From: Elusimicrobiota bacterium | GTDB lineage: Bacteria > Elusimicrobiota > Elusimicrobia > Elusimicrobiales > UBA9959 | Length of the DNA: 56,010 nucleotides | Reading direction: 5' to 3' | Assembly (NCBI GenBank): GCA_016234365.1 | Contig: JACRER010000068.1 | Location: forward strand, 1-56,010 | Position numbers and translations under genes: made by a program | In this document: positions 9,001 to 17,486 of the stretch, piece after piece | Layout of the letters: every line of letters begins with the position of its first letter | Position numbering within the stretch: position 1 is the first letter of the stretch | The notes under the pieces: model-generated | The model's input: the letters and a program-made list of their open reading frames with translations, nothing else | Database searches by the model: none | Told to the model about the DNA's origin: nothing

Positions 9001-12000
9001 GGAGTGCAGATGCTTTACTACCCGGACCAAGCCAATTTTCAGGAAACCCTCGTTATCGGCAATGGGGGGGGGAGTTTATCTCACTCCAGCGGTTCACAGG
9101 GTTACTATAACACTTTCGCCGGAATACGCGCCGGGAATTCAAATTCCAGTGGCCAGGGTAATTCTTTCTTCGGTGCCGCTGCCGGGCAGGCGACCAATAC
9201 TGGAGCCTTTAATGCTTTCCTTGGAACGGATGCTGGATACTCCAATATCAGCGGCGGCATGAACACAGCTATCGGAACAGATGCGGGCTTCAATAATCAA
9301 ACGGGGGCACAGAATGTTGTCATTGGGATGGACGCCGGTTTCGGCGTCAGTGGCAACTCGTATTCTAACAATATTTTTATAGGTTTCCAGGCCGCGAACA
9401 GCGTTACGACCGGCGGAAACAATATAGTCATCGGTTACGACCAGGATATCTCGGCGCCTACAGCCGCCAATGAACTCAATATCGGCGGGGTATTGTACGG
9501 GAACCTGTCCGCAAAAACCATCGGCATCTCCACCAATACGCCGCAGGCGGCATTGGACGTTGTTTCCACCGGCACGCTGCTAACCCAGTATGCCCAGATC
9601 TGGCGCGCTTCCAACGGCACTGTCGTAGCCTCCATGACCGCCACCGGCGTGCTGTATCCCGCTGTCCCCGCTACCGATAACACCAAAGTGGCCAAGGCCG
9701 GCGACACCATGACCGGTCAGTTGACGATCAGCGGCTCCTCGCTGACCGTAGGCGGGAATATCTCAGCCAGTACTATAGCCGCCTTCGGCAGTATCACCGC
9801 CGCGCGCTACCAGATAAACGGCAGCACCGTGCTGGCGATATTGGGGGGGATTGAAAGCCTGGGGGTTGGCCCAAACTCCGGGCGGATCAATCAAGGCGAC
9901 TATAATGTTTTCGCAGGGCAGAGCGCGGGGAACTCCAATGTCGGGGGAGGGTACAATTCATTTTTAGGCGCGTATGTTGGCAGCAATGCCAACGCGAGCT
10001 ATAATTCATTTTTCGGCGCTTATGCCGGCTTCTCCGCCACTGGGGGGTATAACACTTTTCTGGGTGCTGATGCGGGCCGCCTCAACACCACGGGGTGGAA
10101 CAACTCCTTTGTAGGTTATGGTGCCGGAAAAAACAACACTACTGGACGGCAGAACTCCTTTCTGGGCTATAATGCGGGGTGGAAGAACAGCACTGGCTGG
10201 AACAATTCTGGCTTCGGGGCGTATTCAACTCTCAACAACCAGGCGGGGTGGGCAAATGCCGTATTCGGCTATGAAGCAGGTTACGGAGTAGACACTTACT
10301 CGTTCTCCAGTTCCACGCTAATGGGCTACCGGGCCGGTTACGGGCTTAGCACCGGTTCGGACAATATCCTGCTCGGCTTTCAGGCCGGTGACGCGCTTAT
10401 CACAGGCGCCAGGAATATTATTATCGGTTACGACCAGGATGCATCTGCCGGAGCAGCTTCGAACGAGTTGAACATCGGCGGCGTGCTTTACGGCGACCTT
10501 TCCGCCAAAACCATCGGCATCAGCACCCGCGCGCCGCAGGCGGCGCTGGATATAGTTTCCACCGGCACTTTGGTAAGCCAATATGCCCAGGTGTGGCGCG
10601 ATTCCACCGGTCTTGTAGTGGCCTCTATGACGGCTAACGGCAAACTGACCACGCTGCAAATCTTGCCCGGAGACAATCTGGGCAACCACACGGCCACGCA
10701 GAACCTGGACATGGCCTCAAAAGGGATCATAGGTATTTCCAGCATCAGCGCAAGCGGCATCTGCGTAAGCAGTTATGGAGTTATACAAACCGCCGGCCCC
10801 GGTCTTAACAATATAACAGGGAACCCCAGAGGCGCCGGGGCGGTGGACCTTCAGACTTACAGGACAGCCGCGACACAAGTGGCTTCCGGGGATTATTCCA
10901 GGATCGTCGGCGGACAGGAGAATACCGCAAGCGGCGCAGGTTCCGCCGTTATCAGCGGGGAAGGAAATGTCGCGGCCGGGTACGGCGCCGTCGCCGGCGG
11001 CATGGGCTACGATTTTGCGGGAGGGGACAATTCGATAGTTCTTGCCGCCTATAGCACCGCAACCGCCTACGGCTCTTTTATCGGCGGCGGGGAAGAACAT
11101 TTTGCGACCGCTGATTATGCGGCGATTATCGGGGGATTTAGGAACAGAGCCAGCAAATACGCTGCGGTGGTTTCCGGAGGCGCAGAGAACATTGCGGATG
11201 GTCTGGAGTCGGGGGTTTTCGGAGGCCGGGAAAATTCCGCTACCGGAGATTATTCTACGGTTCCCGGCGGTTACGGCAATACCGCCGCGGGTCAATATTC
11301 TTTCGCGGCCGGCTATTTTTCCTCCTCTACCGCTAACGGCGCCTTTACCTGGAACGACGGGGACAATCTCGCGGTTAACTCTGCGCTGAACCGTACCTGG
11401 TTTAAAAGCCGCGGCGGGTTCCTTGTAACCGGGTCCACCAATCCGGTAATGACCGGGGCGCTGGACCGCGGAATGCTTGTAACCGGCTCCGGGCTTGTGG
11501 GTATTTCCACAGGTGTCCCATACGCGGCACTTGACGTGGTTTCTACCGGCACCCTGGTGAGCCAGTACGCCCAGGTGTGGCGTGATTCCACCGGCCTTGT
11601 TGTGGCCTCCATGACGGCCAACGGCAAGCTGACCACGCTGCAGACCCTGCCCGGAGACAACCTGGGTAACCACACGGCCACGGAGGTTTTAAAAATGGGC
11701 GCCTATGGCGTAAATACCTCCAGCCATATCACGGCGGCCGCCTACCAGATAAACGGCAGCACAGTGGCGGTGATTTTGCCCGGCTGGGACAGTATTGCTT
11801 ACGGCGTATACGCCGGAACCAGCAATATAACCGGCGGGGATAATAATACTTTCATCGGCAATTATGCGGCGACATCCAATACGACCGGCAATAAGAACAC
11901 GGTGAACGGCGCTTATGCCCTTTATGCCAATACGACCGGAAATCAAAATACCGCGAACGGCGCTTATGCCCTCCGCGGCAACACTACTGGCGGTTATAAT

Positions 12001-15000
12001 ACCGCGAACGGCGCCTATGCCCTCTACAGTAACACTACCGGAGGTGATAACACCGCGGACGGGCAAGCCGCCCTCTACAGCAACACTACCGGCGGTAACA
12101 ATACCGCGAATGGCGAAAGCGCCCTTTACACCAACACGACCGGCAGTAAGAATGTCGCTGTAGGCTACATGGCCCTCCGCTTCAATGTTAGAGGTTCGGC
12201 GAATGCCGTTATGGGTTATCAAGCGGGTCAGGGGCCAAGCTCCAATTCTTTTTCCAGCGCAACACTTATGGGTTACCAGGCAGGATACGGCCTCACCACC
12301 GGCAGCGATAATATTTTCCTGGGTTGGAAGGCTGGCTATAATGTCACCACAGGCACCGGAAATCTCGTTATCGGTTACAACCAGCTCGCGCCTGCGGCCA
12401 ACAGTAATAATTTCCTGAATATCGGCGGCGTGCTGTACGGAGACCTCTCTGCCAAAACCATCGGCATTTCCACCCGCGCGCCGCAGGCGGCTTTGGATAT
12501 AGTGTCCACCGGAACCACCGTCAATGACTACGCGCAGATCTGGCGAAACTCGGCGGGCACGATAGTTTCTTCCATGACGGCCACCGGCGTGCTGTATCCG
12601 CTGAGCAGCGGCGGCGACAACCTGGGCAACCACACGGCCACGGAGGTTTTGAAAATGGGCGCCTATGGCGTAAATACCTCCAGCCATATCACGGCGGCCG
12701 CCTACCAGATAAACGGCAGCACGGTTTTAGCAATACTGCCGGGGACCGGCAGTTTTGGTGTGGGCAGCAACACCGGTATGGTTAGCCTGGGGGATTATAA
12801 TGTTTTTGTGGGCGAGAGCGCTGGAATGGCAAACATCTGGGGGGAGCAGAACACCTATGTGGGTTCCTATGCGGGCTATGCAAGCGAGGACGGGTACGAA
12901 AACACTTTTATAGGCACTTTTGCCGGTACTGACAATACTACCGGCGGCGAAAATGCTTTTGTCGGAGGACGTGCAGGACTTCGCAATACAACCGGCTGGG
13001 ATAACTCTTTTCTGGGCGCCGAAGCCGGCAGTTTCAATACTACAGGGGGGGCGAATTCATTTTTTGGGGCCTACGCCGGGCAGAAGAACACGACCGGGCA
13101 TAAAAACTCTATAGTGGGGCTTTCAGCCGGTAACTTCAATCAAACCGGCTCCGCTAATGCGATATTCGGAGCCCAAGCCGGTTATGGAGTTTTAGAAAAC
13201 TCCTTCTCCAGCTCAACTATTATGGGTTACCAGGCGGGTTACGGCCTGACCACCGGCAGCGAGAATGTATTCGTCGGATTTCAGTCCGGCTTTTCCAACA
13301 CCACCGGCAACCAGAACTTGTTTTTGGGTAATTCCGCCGGTTATTCCAACACCACAGGGACGGATAACTCATTTGAGGGGTACAATGCCGGCTACGCTAA
13401 CACCACAGGGTATCGGAACTCCTTTATAGGATCTTATGCGGGCCACGACAACACCACGGGGGCTAGTAATGTGTTCGTGGGTTACGAGGCGGGCTACTCC
13501 AACACTGATGGGTCTGATAACTCCTTTTTCGGTCTTGACGCCGGCGTCTCCAATACCACGGGGTATGACAACACCTTTTTGGGATATTATGCCGGCGTTT
13601 CCAACGACACCGGTATAAATAACACCTTTGTAGGCGCTACTGCGGGCGGCTCCAACATCACAGGGCACGAAAATTCTTTTTTGGGGGCATATGCAGGCAA
13701 CGAAACCACCACAGGATCCAATAATTCATTTCTGGGATATCAAGCGGGCTACTACAACACTACTGGCAACAGCAACTCGATATTTGGCTATACCGCGTCG
13801 TATAGCAACAACAAAACAGGTTCGGCTAATGCCATATTCGGCAGCGAGGCCGGTTATGGCGTCTGGCCCAACGCATACTCAAGTTCAACACTTATGGGCT
13901 ATCGCGCCGGGTACGGCCTGACCACCGGCAGCGACAATATTTTCCTTGGTTTCAAGGCCGGCTACAGCGTAACCACCGGCACGGGCAATATAATAATCGG
14001 CTACAACAAGACCGCCCCGGCGGCCGGCACAAACAACTATCTCAATATCGGCGGCCTCGTAGTCGGAGATCTGGGCCAGAGTTCAGTAACTATAAACGGA
14101 AATCTGTCCGCCGCGCGCTACCAGATCAACGGCAGCACCGTGCTGGCGGTGCTGCCGGGAAGCGGGAGTTTGGGGATAGGCGTTGGCGCGGGCATTGTGA
14201 ATAGCGCCGGATACAATATCTTTGTAGGGCTTAATGCGGGCCGCGACAACAGCACGGGGGCGTCAAACGCCTTTGTGGGCTCTTCTGCTGGCAAATTTAA
14301 CACCACTGGGGGCAGTAATTCCTTTTTTGGCGAGTCTGCTGGTCTCTCCAACACCACAGGGAATAACAACACATTTTTAGGCTATGCTGCTGGTTCCAGT
14401 AATGTAACAGGGATAAATAACTCATTTGTGGGTACCTCCGCGGGCTTAGGCACCACTGGGAGTAATAACTCATTCATGGGCTATCATGCGGGTTATGACA
14501 ACATTACGGGGAGCAACAACTCCATTTTCGGTTCATATGCGTTAGGGGACGGTAATAAAACAGGCTCAGCTAATGCCATCTTCGGCAATGAAGCTGGTTA
14601 TGGCGTATGGCCCAATTCTTTCTCCAGTTCAACGCTGATGGGCTACCAGGCCGGTTACGGCCTTACCACCGGCAGCGACAATATTTTCCTGGGTTTTAAG
14701 GCTGGCTACAATGTCACCAGCGGCACGGGGAACATTATTATAGGGTACAACCAGAATCCGCCCGCGGCTGCAACCAGTAATTTCCTGAACATCGGTAATA
14801 TTATTCACGGGGCGCTTAACGCCTCCTCCGTTACTATAAACGGGACCTTCTTCGTGCCGAAGGCCGGCACCACCGCCAGCGCGGCTAATGCCTACATAGA
14901 CGCCGCTACCGGGCAGCTTATGCGCTCCACGTCCTCGCGCAGGTATAAGAAGGATATCTTGGGCCTGGACGATGACTTTTTTAAGATACTCAAGGTGCGG

Positions 15001-15291
15001 GCGAAGTCGTTCAACGAAATAAATACCGGCAGGCATGAAGTCGGTTTTATAGCCGAAGAATTCGATGCGGCCGGGCTGAAGGACCTTGTGGTCTACGACG
15101 CGGCCGGCCGGCCGGACGCTATAAAGTACGACAGGGTTCCGCTTTATCTGCTGGAAGTTATAAAAGCCCAGCAGGCGCGGATAGAGGCCGAGCGCGCTAA
15201 AAGCGCCGAACTGGCGGCGCGGGTGGATCGGTTGGAACGCAAAATCGGCCTTATCATCTGGGATAAACCTGGGGCCGGCAAAAAGAAATAG
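6004..15291 (+). CDS. Giant modular repeat protein with C-terminal S74 intramolecular chaperone
   Basis: 3,095 residues. A TTG at 6004 with GGGGAG 10 bases upstream is the favoured start; an ATG at 6016 is the alternative. A hydrophobic signal segment (AAAIVLFFAAFQAL) precedes a mature region starting near CAQTELGA. The body alternates four elements: 17-residue repeat arrays (NTFVGYQAGYSNSTG type), a cap cassette (GYGLTTGSDNIFLGFKAG ... LNIGG), an ALDVVSTGT-YAQ-WR-ASMTA linker, and a YQINGSTVLA-LPG lead-in. Residues about 2975-3055 are a Peptidase_S74/endosialidase-chaperone domain starting SSRRYKKDI (S2977), with a trimerising helix after it. In that family the chaperone folds the trimer and then cleaves itself off before the serine. 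A long trimeric fibre on the cell surface is inferred; a phage-tail origin is possible, but no other phage genes are near. Confidence 0.88.
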   Translation: MPGSMRLMNDRRVVHTAIFERAAAIVLFFAAFQALPGRLCAQTELGAADDLTVVGADGTPSDPDVEVRGFSVFGATQAAYAGAAAGPGNVVINGVLAVSSGAYFVGNSTFTGANRIFINDGSAGQVLSKNSDGALQWTSSSALGDNLGSHIATTTLNMATFNIINVSSINFLANVLMTSATAAQLGGFYVSSNVYIVGVTSAAKYYGDGSALTGIGGAGSGFNADLLDSLDSLDFVRKTGSISESITGPKTFVSSITVTKVLAPQGFTVSEGSAGYGIYPGYVNIRGDGAAGLYSFIDFDGVTARMSVNNVGNAGVQIKTSAGIGLTVNSLGNVGVGANNPMANLHVSSTTASATQDMVKVTTGGVSADVFVIKGNGDVGIGTMNPKARLHLVSNSTADSGVFIASHAIGGYGLFVSTNGSVGIGLEAPGERLEVDGHVKLTNVKGNASAISIQPAYDNGSWRFDSVDRSLTESIAGAPFTAKFGTNESGADLALVTGTKIEAMRIGAAGNVGISSTSPSQRLTVSGGPNTQILLDANGTGGGYHLWSFGVPVGSINAPVGQFNINVFNGRDFTLNTAAAERLRITEAGGDVGISTNAPAARLDVKAGGTLPDNMAQIWRKSDGVIVGSMSATGVLMAARFVGDGSGLTNLAGGGDNLGSHVATTTLNMATFNIINIGSITANAAITIYSSMTVAGNLSVSTVAASGNITAARYQINGSTVLAVLPGTGSLGIGIDAGKLSAGNYNFFAGQYAGQANGAGYDNSFLGYQAGKSNDTGWDNTFVGYQAGYSNSTARYNTFVGASAGYNTGTGRFNSFFGQSAGGSNSSGEDNTFMGHWAGLSSTSGGNNTFVGSYAGLYDQTGSANAVLGYQAGNGVSGNSYFSSSTLIGYAAGAGLTTGNNNIFVGWQSGLSVTSGAGNIVIGYAKDAPTPTSNNYLNIGGLIVGDMSLSSVTIVGNAFSVGGATLTVKGGYVGIGTTTPNFPLDIASVSAANRKLGMGGVQMLYYPDQANFQETLVIGNGGGSLSHSSGSQGYYNTFAGIRAGNSNSSGQGNSFFGAAAGQATNTGAFNAFLGTDAGYSNISGGMNTAIGTDAGFNNQTGAQNVVIGMDAGFGVSGNSYSNNIFIGFQAANSVTTGGNNIVIGYDQDISAPTAANELNIGGVLYGNLSAKTIGISTNTPQAALDVVSTGTLLTQYAQIWRASNGTVVASMTATGVLYPAVPATDNTKVAKAGDTMTGQLTISGSSLTVGGNISASTIAAFGSITAARYQINGSTVLAILGGIESLGVGPNSGRINQGDYNVFAGQSAGNSNVGGGYNSFLGAYVGSNANASYNSFFGAYAGFSATGGYNTFLGADAGRLNTTGWNNSFVGYGAGKNNTTGRQNSFLGYNAGWKNSTGWNNSGFGAYSTLNNQAGWANAVFGYEAGYGVDTYSFSSSTLMGYRAGYGLSTGSDNILLGFQAGDALITGARNIIIGYDQDASAGAASNELNIGGVLYGDLSAKTIGISTRAPQAALDIVSTGTLVSQYAQVWRDSTGLVVASMTANGKLTTLQILPGDNLGNHTATQNLDMASKGIIGISSISASGICVSSYGVIQTAGPGLNNITGNPRGAGAVDLQTYRTAATQVASGDYSRIVGGQENTASGAGSAVISGEGNVAAGYGAVAGGMGYDFAGGDNSIVLAAYSTATAYGSFIGGGEEHFATADYAAIIGGFRNRASKYAAVVSGGAENIADGLESGVFGGRENSATGDYSTVPGGYGNTAAGQYSFAAGYFSSSTANGAFTWNDGDNLAVNSALNRTWFKSRGGFLVTGSTNPVMTGALDRGMLVTGSGLVGISTGVPYAALDVVSTGTLVSQYAQVWRDSTGLVVASMTANGKLTTLQTLPGDNLGNHTATEVLKMGAYGVNTSSHITAAAYQINGSTVAVILPGWDSIAYGVYAGTSNITGGDNNTFIGNYAATSNTTGNKNTVNGAYALYANTTGNQNTANGAYALRGNTTGGYNTANGAYALYSNTTGGDNTADGQAALYSNTTGGNNTANGESALYTNTTGSKNVAVGYMALRFNVRGSANAVMGYQAGQGPSSNSFSSATLMGYQAGYGLTTGSDNIFLGWKAGYNVTTGTGNLVIGYNQLAPAANSNNFLNIGGVLYGDLSAKTIGISTRAPQAALDIVSTGTTVNDYAQIWRNSAGTIVSSMTATGVLYPLSSGGDNLGNHTATEVLKMGAYGVNTSSHITAAAYQINGSTVLAILPGTGSFGVGSNTGMVSLGDYNVFVGESAGMANIWGEQNTYVGSYAGYASEDGYENTFIGTFAGTDNTTGGENAFVGGRAGLRNTTGWDNSFLGAEAGSFNTTGGANSFFGAYAGQKNTTGHKNSIVGLSAGNFNQTGSANAIFGAQAGYGVLENSFSSSTIMGYQAGYGLTTGSENVFVGFQSGFSNTTGNQNLFLGNSAGYSNTTGTDNSFEGYNAGYANTTGYRNSFIGSYAGHDNTTGASNVFVGYEAGYSNTDGSDNSFFGLDAGVSNTTGYDNTFLGYYAGVSNDTGINNTFVGATAGGSNITGHENSFLGAYAGNETTTGSNNSFLGYQAGYYNTTGNSNSIFGYTASYSNNKTGSANAIFGSEAGYGVWPNAYSSSTLMGYRAGYGLTTGSDNIFLGFKAGYSVTTGTGNIIIGYNKTAPAAGTNNYLNIGGLVVGDLGQSSVTINGNLSAARYQINGSTVLAVLPGSGSLGIGVGAGIVNSAGYNIFVGLNAGRDNSTGASNAFVGSSAGKFNTTGGSNSFFGESAGLSNTTGNNNTFLGYAAGSSNVTGINNSFVGTSAGLGTTGSNNSFMGYHAGYDNITGSNNSIFGSYALGDGNKTGSANAIFGNEAGYGVWPNSFSSSTLMGYQAGYGLTTGSDNIFLGFKAGYNVTSGTGNIIIGYNQNPPAAATSNFLNIGNIIHGALNASSVTINGTFFVPKAGTTASAANAYIDAATGQLMRSTSSRRYKKDILGLDDDFFKILKVRAKSFNEINTGRHEVGFIAEEFDAAGLKDLVVYDAAGRPDAIKYDRVPLYLLEVIKAQQARIEAERAKSAELAARVDRLERKIGLIIWDKPGAGKKK
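10864..11340 (+). repeat. Divergent repeat array of GG-N-A-G-YS type inside the giant gene
   Basis: This stretch uses another repeat: IVGGQENTASGAGSAVISG, VVSGGAENIADG, FGGRENSATGDYSTVPGG and similar, ending in FTWNDGD. It resembles Hep/Hag-like beta-roll repeats rather than the 17-residue N-x-F-x-G units around it. Confidence 0.7.
11656..12722 (+). repeat. Near-identical 107-bp segments 960 bp apart in the giant gene
   Basis: Bases 11656-11762 and 12616-12722 differ at only two positions (offsets 12 and 36), although the flanking DNA has drifted. The segment encodes DNLGNHTATEVLKMGAYG and the lead-in to the next array. This points to recent duplication or gene conversion. Confidence 0.85.
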
Positions 15292-15342
15292 GGCGCGCAG
15301 CGTGAAGAGGCGCATCATGAACCTGCATATGCCGCATATCCG

Positions 15343-15441
15343 GCCGATAGTCCGCGGGAAGGCGGGGTGGGACATCGGATTTGGAGTCAGACCGCTGAAG
15401 TAAAACGTGGGCCCGTGGTGAGCGGCGTGTGGACTATCGGC
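15343..15441. repeat. 11-bp inverted repeat in the gap before the receiver cassette
   Basis: GCCGATAGTCC (15343-15353) and GGACTATCGGC (15431-15441) are perfect inverted copies 77 bases apart. The 291-base gap 15292-15582 holds no gene that I can support; the repeat is its only clear structure. Confidence 0.4.
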
Positions 15442-15582
15442 GCGCATAGAGTTGCCTGGCTGTTCCTGAGAACATCGGGCAACCGCGCTGGGCCCATTGC
15501 TTCAGGCGCCGCGGGCGCTAATTGCGCTATAGTAGTGGTTCCCCGGTGGGCCGGGGCGGTGGCGGAGTTATTATGAGGGCGC

Positions 15583-16695
15583 GTGGCCGATAAATTTTAT
15601 CTATACATCCAGGGCCGGGTGGCGGGGCCGTACCTGCCGGAAGAGATAAATTCTCTTTTCGGCTGCCTGTCCGCGGACGTGCTGGCCAGCAGCGAGGCGG
15701 AATACGCCGGAGGGCGTCCGCCCTGGCGCAGCATTGCGGCCATTGCGCCGCTGGCCGGCTGCCTCAGGCGCCCGGCACCCGCGGGGCGCGGACCCGCCGC
15801 CGCGCGAAAGGCGCCGCTCTGCGTCCTTTCCACCGACGACGATTCCGGCATACGGGCCCTCCTGTGGAGCCTTCTGAACGACGCCGGGCACAACGTGGAC
15901 TTCGCCAAGGACGGGGAAGAGGTCTTCCGGCGGCTGGCCGAGAAACGCTACGACCTGGTGATCCTGGACGTGAATATGCCCAAGCTCAACGGGTATAAAG
16001 TGTCCGAAATGCTGCATGACAAGCTTCCGAACCCGCCCAAGGTGATAATTTTCACGGGCCGGGAGATAGAAAAAGAGCGGCTGCAGTTCGTCTGTTCGGG
16101 GGCGGACGCCATCCTGAACAAGGGGACCGGCAACGGCAAACTGCTGGAAACCATAGAGGGGCTTTTTGCGGAGCGGGCTGCGACTCCCGCGGACACGGAG
16201 CCGGTCTATGCTCCGGAACCGCAGCCGCCGGGTATAGAAGAACTGCATCCGGAAGGATTGGCGCCGGGAGGGCCGGCGGACGTTCCCGTTCCCGCTCCGG
16301 CTCTTGCTCCCTTCGCCGACGCCGGACGCGCGGAAATACCCGCGCCCGCGGCAGGCGCGTTGGAGGCCGCCTTGGGCCGCGCCTCGGACGCCGTGAAGGC
16401 CGCCGTGGAGGCCCGGGGGGAGGAGGCGCGTGCCGCGCTGGCCCGGCTGTCGGTGGAAAGCGGCGCCGTCAAAACGGACCTTATGGATATACGCCGGCTG
16501 CTGGGGCACCTGGAGCTGGCCTACACGCAATTGGAGGGACAGTTCGAAAAACAGGCCGCCAGGGCCGCTGAAGCTAACAAATCGGCCGCGGAAAGACTGG
16601 CGGCCGAATGGCGGTCCCTGAAAACCTTCACGGCGCTGGCGACGCTCCTCCTGCTCGTGACCGTGCTGGCGGCCATTCTGCTGGCGGGCGGATAA
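15583..16695 (+). CDS. GYF_2/DUF4339-like + receiver + coiled coil + C-terminal TM protein
   Basis: 370 residues from a GTG start with a GAGGGC-type site just before it. Residues 3-55 (FYLYIQGRVAGPYLPEEI) resemble a GYF_2/DUF4339 domain. Residues 78-195 are a CheY-like receiver with acidic pocket D85-D87, phospho-acceptor D129 (LVILDVNMP), T158 and K180. A Pro/Ala-rich linker follows, then an Ala/Glu/Arg-rich helical region (about 270-345) and one C-terminal membrane helix (TALATLLLLVTVLAAILL), so the receiver would be tethered to the membrane by its tail. It heads a tight same-strand cluster with five more signalling genes. Output unknown; no kinase is nearby. Confidence 0.75.
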   Translation: MADKFYLYIQGRVAGPYLPEEINSLFGCLSADVLASSEAEYAGGRPPWRSIAAIAPLAGCLRRPAPAGRGPAAARKAPLCVLSTDDDSGIRALLWSLLNDAGHNVDFAKDGEEVFRRLAEKRYDLVILDVNMPKLNGYKVSEMLHDKLPNPPKVIIFTGREIEKERLQFVCSGADAILNKGTGNGKLLETIEGLFAERAATPADTEPVYAPEPQPPGIEELHPEGLAPGGPADVPVPAPALAPFADAGRAEIPAPAAGALEAALGRASDAVKAAVEARGEEARAALARLSVESGAVKTDLMDIRRLLGHLELAYTQLEGQFEKQAARAAEANKSAAERLAAEWRSLKTFTALATLLLLVTVLAAILLAGG

Positions 16696-16700
16696 CGCTT

Positions 16701-17078
16701 ATGACCATTTTGATAGTGGAGGACGACCCCGGCTTCAGGTGCATGATGCGGGAATTCCTGCTCTGCGGCGGCTTTAACGTGGAAAGCGCGGAGACCGGCG
16801 CCGAGGCCGTGAAAGCGGCCCTGGCGACAAGACCGGACCTGGTGCTTATGGACTATGAACTGGGCGACATGAGCGGCTACGACGCCGCGTGCTCGCTGCG
16901 CTACATGGCGGCTACAAGGGACATCCCGCTAGTGCTGCTTTCCTCGCTGGGGACGGACCCCCTTATAATTTCCGCGTTCGGAAGATTGCCGTCCTGCCGC
17001 GGAATAATATGCAAGACAACGCCGCTTGACGCGGTCCTGGCGCAAGTGCGCTCGGCGCTGGGGCTTGAAACGCAATAG
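16701..17078 (+). CDS. Stand-alone response-regulator receiver
   Basis: 125 residues, ATG 5 bases after the previous stop codon. CheY fold: acidic triad E7-D8-D9, phospho-acceptor D51 (LVLMDYELG), S81/S82 and K105. The lysine is followed by TTPLD instead of the usual Lys-Pro, a variant shared with the next gene. No output domain is present. It is likely phosphorylated by a kinase encoded elsewhere; partner unknown. Confidence 0.85.
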   Translation: MTILIVEDDPGFRCMMREFLLCGGFNVESAETGAEAVKAALATRPDLVLMDYELGDMSGYDAACSLRYMAATRDIPLVLLSSLGTDPLIISAFGRLPSCRGIICKTTPLDAVLAQVRSALGLETQ

Positions 17079-17094
17079 CGGGGGGCGGAACAAT

Positions 17095-17484
17095 ATGGAC
17101 CCGAAGAAGAAAAAACTGCTGGTGGCCGACGATAATCAGAATTTCAGCCAGCTCATGTGCTGCCTGTTCGAGGAGCATTTCGAAGTGTTCGCGGCCGCGG
17201 ACGGTGAGGAGGCGCTGCGGCTTATCGCCGAGCGGCGGCCCGACGTCATACTTACCGATGTGATGATGCCGGGGCTGTCCGGCATAGAACTGGTGCGCGC
17301 CCTGAACGCGGGGGACGGTCCGCGCATCCCGGTCCTTGTGCTTACCGGCAGCCATTTTAACCAGGAGATAGAGCAGTTGTTTTCCCAGGAGGGGCGCGTG
17401 GCCGGTTTTCAAAGCAAGACTACACCGCTGCAGGAGATCTTCGCGAAAGTGCTGGAGATCCTCGGGCAGCCGGAGGCCGGGTAG
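17095..17484 (+). CDS. Stand-alone response-regulator receiver
   Basis: 129 residues from the ATG at 17095, preceded by a GGGGGCGGAA run. D12-D13, D55 (VILTDVMMPG), T84 and K108 form a complete CheY active site. The K-T-T-P-L motif matches the upstream receiver, so the two are probably duplicates that act with a common partner. It starts with a lysine-rich MDPKKKK tail. There is no output domain. Confidence 0.87.
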   Translation: MDPKKKKLLVADDNQNFSQLMCCLFEEHFEVFAAADGEEALRLIAERRPDVILTDVMMPGLSGIELVRALNAGDGPRIPVLVLTGSHFNQEIEQLFSQEGRVAGFQSKTTPLQEIFAKVLEILGQPEAG

Positions 17485-17486
17485 TT

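Larger units (their letters stand above)
8239..14770 (+). repeat. Arrays of 51-bp (17-residue) in-frame repeats with recurring cap cassette
   Basis: Unit consensus is N-x-F-x-G-x-x-A-G-x-x-N-x-T-G-x-x, for example NTFVGYQAGYSNSTARY. Arrays lie at roughly 8239-8800, 9083-9450, 9889-10440, 11800-12400, 12775-14030 and 14180-14770; the fifth is longest, with over 20 units. Each ends in TGSANA-x-GxxAGYGV, then SSSTLMGYxAGYGLTTG and LNIGG, showing block duplication of array plus cap. Confidence 0.85.

Noticed and set aside
8239-14770. Regular 51-bp periodicity as a CRISPR or satellite array
   Set aside because: It is coding sequence with a 17-residue consensus and degenerate codons inside one open gene.
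6004-15291. Prophage tail-fibre locus
   Set aside because: Despite the S74 domain there are no capsid, terminase, baseplate, lysis or integrase genes nearby.
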